A DNA stretch of 15,713 nt, taken from NCBI GenBank assembly GCA_900543875.1, contig UQSV01000041.1, forward strand, positions 1 to 15,713, read 5' to 3'. Numbering within the stretch: position 1 is the stretch's first letter; the number at the start of each line of letters is the position of its first letter. The notes under the pieces were generated by a model, which saw only the letters and a program-made list of their open reading frames with translations, had not been told where the DNA came from and did no database searches. The position numbers and the translations under genes were made by a program. Shown here piece by piece: positions 14,060-15,713 of the stretch. Source of the DNA: an uncultured Coriobacteriaceae bacterium. GTDB lineage: Bacteria; Actinomycetota; Coriobacteriia; Coriobacteriales; Atopobiaceae.

Positions 14060-15463
14060 ATGCCACAAGCCACGATCGATCCCGCCCTCGCACCCCAGCA
14101 TGGCCTGCTCACCCTACGGGCGCTCGAGGATGCCGGTCACGAGGCCTGGGTCGTGGGCGGCTGGGTGAGAGACGCCCTGCGCGGCGTGGTGGCTCACGAT
14201 GTCGACGTGTGCACGAGTGCCCCCTGGCCACAGTCGAAGGCCGCCCTCGAGGCGGCAGGCTTTGTCGTGCACGAGACGGGCACGGCTCACGGTACCGTCA
14301 CAGCCGTCGTCTGCGGCGAGCCCGTCGAGGTCACGACCTACCGCATCGACGGCGCCTACACCGACCAGCGCCACCCCGACTCCGTGACCTTCGTGACCGA
14401 CGTGCGCGAGGACCTCGCACGCCGCGACTTCACGGTTAACGCCATGGCCTGGCATCCGACCCGTGGGCTTCTCGACCCCTTTGGCGGGGCAAAGGACGTT
14501 GCCGTGGGCGTCATCCGCGCGGTGGGCGACCCCGCCGTGCGCTTCGACGAGGACGCCCTGCGCATCCTGCGCGCGGTGCGCTTCGCGGCCCGCCTTGACT
14601 TTGACATCGAGCCTGCCACGCAGGCGGCCCTGCGCGCCGCCGCCCCCACGCTTGCGGGCGTGGCCCAAGAGCGCATCGGCACCGAGCTGCGCGGCATCAT
14701 GGTGTCTGGCCGCGCCGCGTGGGCGCTTCGTCACCAGCGCGAGGTCATGTTCGCCGCGCTTCCCGAGCTTGCTCCGATGGAGGGCTTCGACCAGCGAAGC
14801 CGCTATCACTGCTTCGACGTGCTCGATCACACCATTTGCGTCATGGAGGGTGTCGAGCAGCTCACTGTTGGCAAGGCAAGCGAGCGCCTGCGCTGGGCCG
14901 CCATGCTTCACGACATAGGGAAGCCCACGAGCTTCACGGTCGACGAGGCCGGCCAGGGACACTTCTATGGCCACCCCGGACGGGGCCGCGACATCTCCGC
15001 GATCCTCCTGCGCCGTCTCGCCATCCCTCACGAGCTCGCCAATCCCATCCTTGCCCTCGTCCGCTACCACGACCGCCCCTGCGCTCCCAAGGTCGAGCCC
15101 GTGCTCAAGCTCACGGCCTCGGTGGCCGCCATGAGCGGGCTCAAGCGACGCGACGAGGTCCTTGAGCTCATGCACGAGCTCGTCTGCCTTAGGCGCGCCG
15201 ACGCGCTCGCGAAGGCGCCGGCCTACCGCATCTACGCCCGCGAGCTCGATGACCACGAGGCCATACTCGAAAAGATCGAGCGCGAGGGCCTGTGCTGGAG
15301 CACCCGAGACCTTGCCGTAAGCGGCGCCGACGTCATGGCCGCCTGCGGCATCGCGCCTGGCCCCGCGGTGGGCGAGAGACTCTCGGCCCTGCTTGCCGAC
15401 GTCATGGCTGAGCGCGTTCCCAACGACCGTTCGTCGCTTCTCGCATGGCTGGGACGCGGATAG
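14060..15463 (+). CDS. cca: CCA tRNA nucleotidyltransferase with HD domain
   Basis: A 467-aa class II CCA-adding enzyme. The nucleotidyltransferase head reads VVGGWVRDALRG (31-42) followed by HDVDV with the metal-binding Asp47 and Asp49, then the basic RRDFTVNAMAW motif and the nucleotide-selecting EDALRILRAVRFAARL region. The body continues into an HD domain (HCFDVLDHT, LHDIGKP, FYGHPGRG), found in many bacterial Cca proteins, often with phosphohydrolase activity. The enzyme adds or repairs the 3' CCA end of tRNAs without a template. The frame is open back to a TTG at 14015, but the ATG at 14060 is preferred: AGGGGAG (14044-14050) sits 9 nt upstream and the TATACT box would place the transcript start after 14015. 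It is apparently monocistronic; a tRNA gene follows about 200 bp downstream. Confidence 0.96.
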   Translation: MPQATIDPALAPQHGLLTLRALEDAGHEAWVVGGWVRDALRGVVAHDVDVCTSAPWPQSKAALEAAGFVVHETGTAHGTVTAVVCGEPVEVTTYRIDGAYTDQRHPDSVTFVTDVREDLARRDFTVNAMAWHPTRGLLDPFGGAKDVAVGVIRAVGDPAVRFDEDALRILRAVRFAARLDFDIEPATQAALRAAAPTLAGVAQERIGTELRGIMVSGRAAWALRHQREVMFAALPELAPMEGFDQRSRYHCFDVLDHTICVMEGVEQLTVGKASERLRWAAMLHDIGKPTSFTVDEAGQGHFYGHPGRGRDISAILLRRLAIPHELANPILALVRYHDRPCAPKVEPVLKLTASVAAMSGLKRRDEVLELMHELVCLRRADALAKAPAYRIYARELDDHEAILEKIEREGLCWSTRDLAVSGADVMAACGIAPGPAVGERLSALLADVMAERVPNDRSSLLAWLGRG

Positions 15464-15592
15464 CGGGGCGCTCGCAGGGCTCTTCTTGGTGGGTATCATG
15501 GTCTCTTGTTACGAATATCCTATTAAAACCGCAGGTGGATTGCGTAGGCAGAAAATTTTTACGCTTCTCACAAAAATTTTTCCAAAAAGTAC
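15464..15592. other. Intergenic region between cca and the tRNA promoter, with phased A/T tracts
   Basis: No gene is supported. The second half is strikingly A/T-rich. AAAATTTTT occurs at 15552-15560 and again at 15573-15581, exactly 21 bp apart (about two helical turns), followed by CCAAAAAG just before the tRNA promoter. No convincing cca terminator is visible. Confidence 0.6.
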
Positions 15593-15621
15593 TTGCGCGG
15601 ACCCTTGCTCTTCCGTATAGT
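15593..15621 (+). promoter_or_regulatory. Promoter of the tRNA-Gln gene
   Basis: TTGCGC (15593-15598) and TATAGT (15616-15621) are separated by the ideal 17 nt. Initiation would fall near 15628, about 30 nt before the mature tRNA. The A/T block at 15572-15590 occupies the place of an UP element. Confidence 0.75.
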
Positions 15622-15659
15622 TCTTTCTCGCGCTGAGGCGCAGACAGGCATTGCAGCTT

Positions 15660-15713
15660 TGGGATGTCGTCTAATGGCAGGACAGCGGATTCTGGTTCCG
15701 TCAATGGGGGTTC
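15660..15713 (+). tRNA. tRNA-Gln (anticodon CTG), 3' end cut by window
   Basis: The acceptor strand TGGGATG starts at 15660. The D arm GTC...GAC (15669-15683) and the anticodon stem GCGGA/TCCGT (15685-15689 with 15697-15701) enclose the loop TTCTGGT, which gives anticodon CTG at 15692-15694 and so reads the glutamine codon CAG. The window ends in the T arm (GGGGGTTC), so the 3' acceptor strand and any encoded CCA are not seen. Confidence 0.93.

Noticed and set aside
1..15463. Very frequent CTCGAG hexamers
   Set aside because: They mostly fall in frame as Leu-Glu (CTC GAG) codon pairs and reflect codon preference, not a dedicated repeat.
14114..15499. 461-aa minus-strand open frame opposite cca
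   Set aside because: Antisense shadow; all Cca and HD-domain motifs are on the + strand.

Overview
This window looks like chromosomal housekeeping DNA from a high-GC actinobacterium. The strong G/C bias at third codon positions, the gene families and the anaerobe-type oxidoreductase operon fit best with the class Coriobacteriia (the Olsenella/Atopobium/Collinsella group). That placement is an inference from composition and protein flavour, not from a database search.

Layout. Positions 1-3817 (+ strand) hold the chromosome-segregation/protein-targeting cluster: the 3' end of smc, ftsY (overlapping smc by one base) and ffh. The two SRP-pathway GTPases are therefore adjacent, separated by 90 bp that contain a long stem-loop. 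A bidirectional terminator (3846-3883) separates them from a convergent minus-strand block. Read in the direction of transcription, that block is: a DEDDh exonuclease (start near 10367), a polyphosphate kinase with a long C-terminal tail (9202-6596), a TrmA/RlmD-type uracil-C5 RNA methyltransferase (6518-5202), a DJ-1/PfpI protein (5078-4521) and Maf nucleotide pyrophosphatase (4517-3912). The last two are almost certainly co-transcribed (3-nt gap). From 10587 (+ strand) comes a two-gene redox operon: a 951-aa fusion of a GlpA/LhgO-like FAD oxidoreductase (with a BFD-type [2Fe-2S] domain) to a second FAD/NAD-binding oxidoreductase, followed with a one-base overlap by a DUF1667 protein. An AT-rich intergenic stretch with clustered palindromes (13866-13936) leads to cca, the CCA-adding enzyme. 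The window ends in a cut tRNA-Gln(CUG) gene preceded by a strong promoter with A/T tracts upstream.

How the parts fit together. FtsY and Ffh act together in co-translational membrane targeting; SMC drives chromosome organisation. Cca finishes tRNA 3' ends, RlmD-like methylates RNA and the tRNA gene adds to a translation theme. Maf and DJ-1 are house-cleaning enzymes and PPK1 makes polyphosphate. The fused oxidoreductase with DUF1667 probably forms an electron-transfer dehydrogenase of the anaerobic glycerol-3-phosphate dehydrogenase type, but no glpK or other substrate marker is present here.

I found no mobile element, CRISPR array, toxin-antitoxin pair or recognisable defence system. The most unusual signals are: a hairpin that buries the ribosome-binding site of the DJ-1 gene and ends in a U-run next to its ATG; the double-oxidoreductase fusion; the palindrome cluster upstream of cca; and the PPK1 C-terminal extension.
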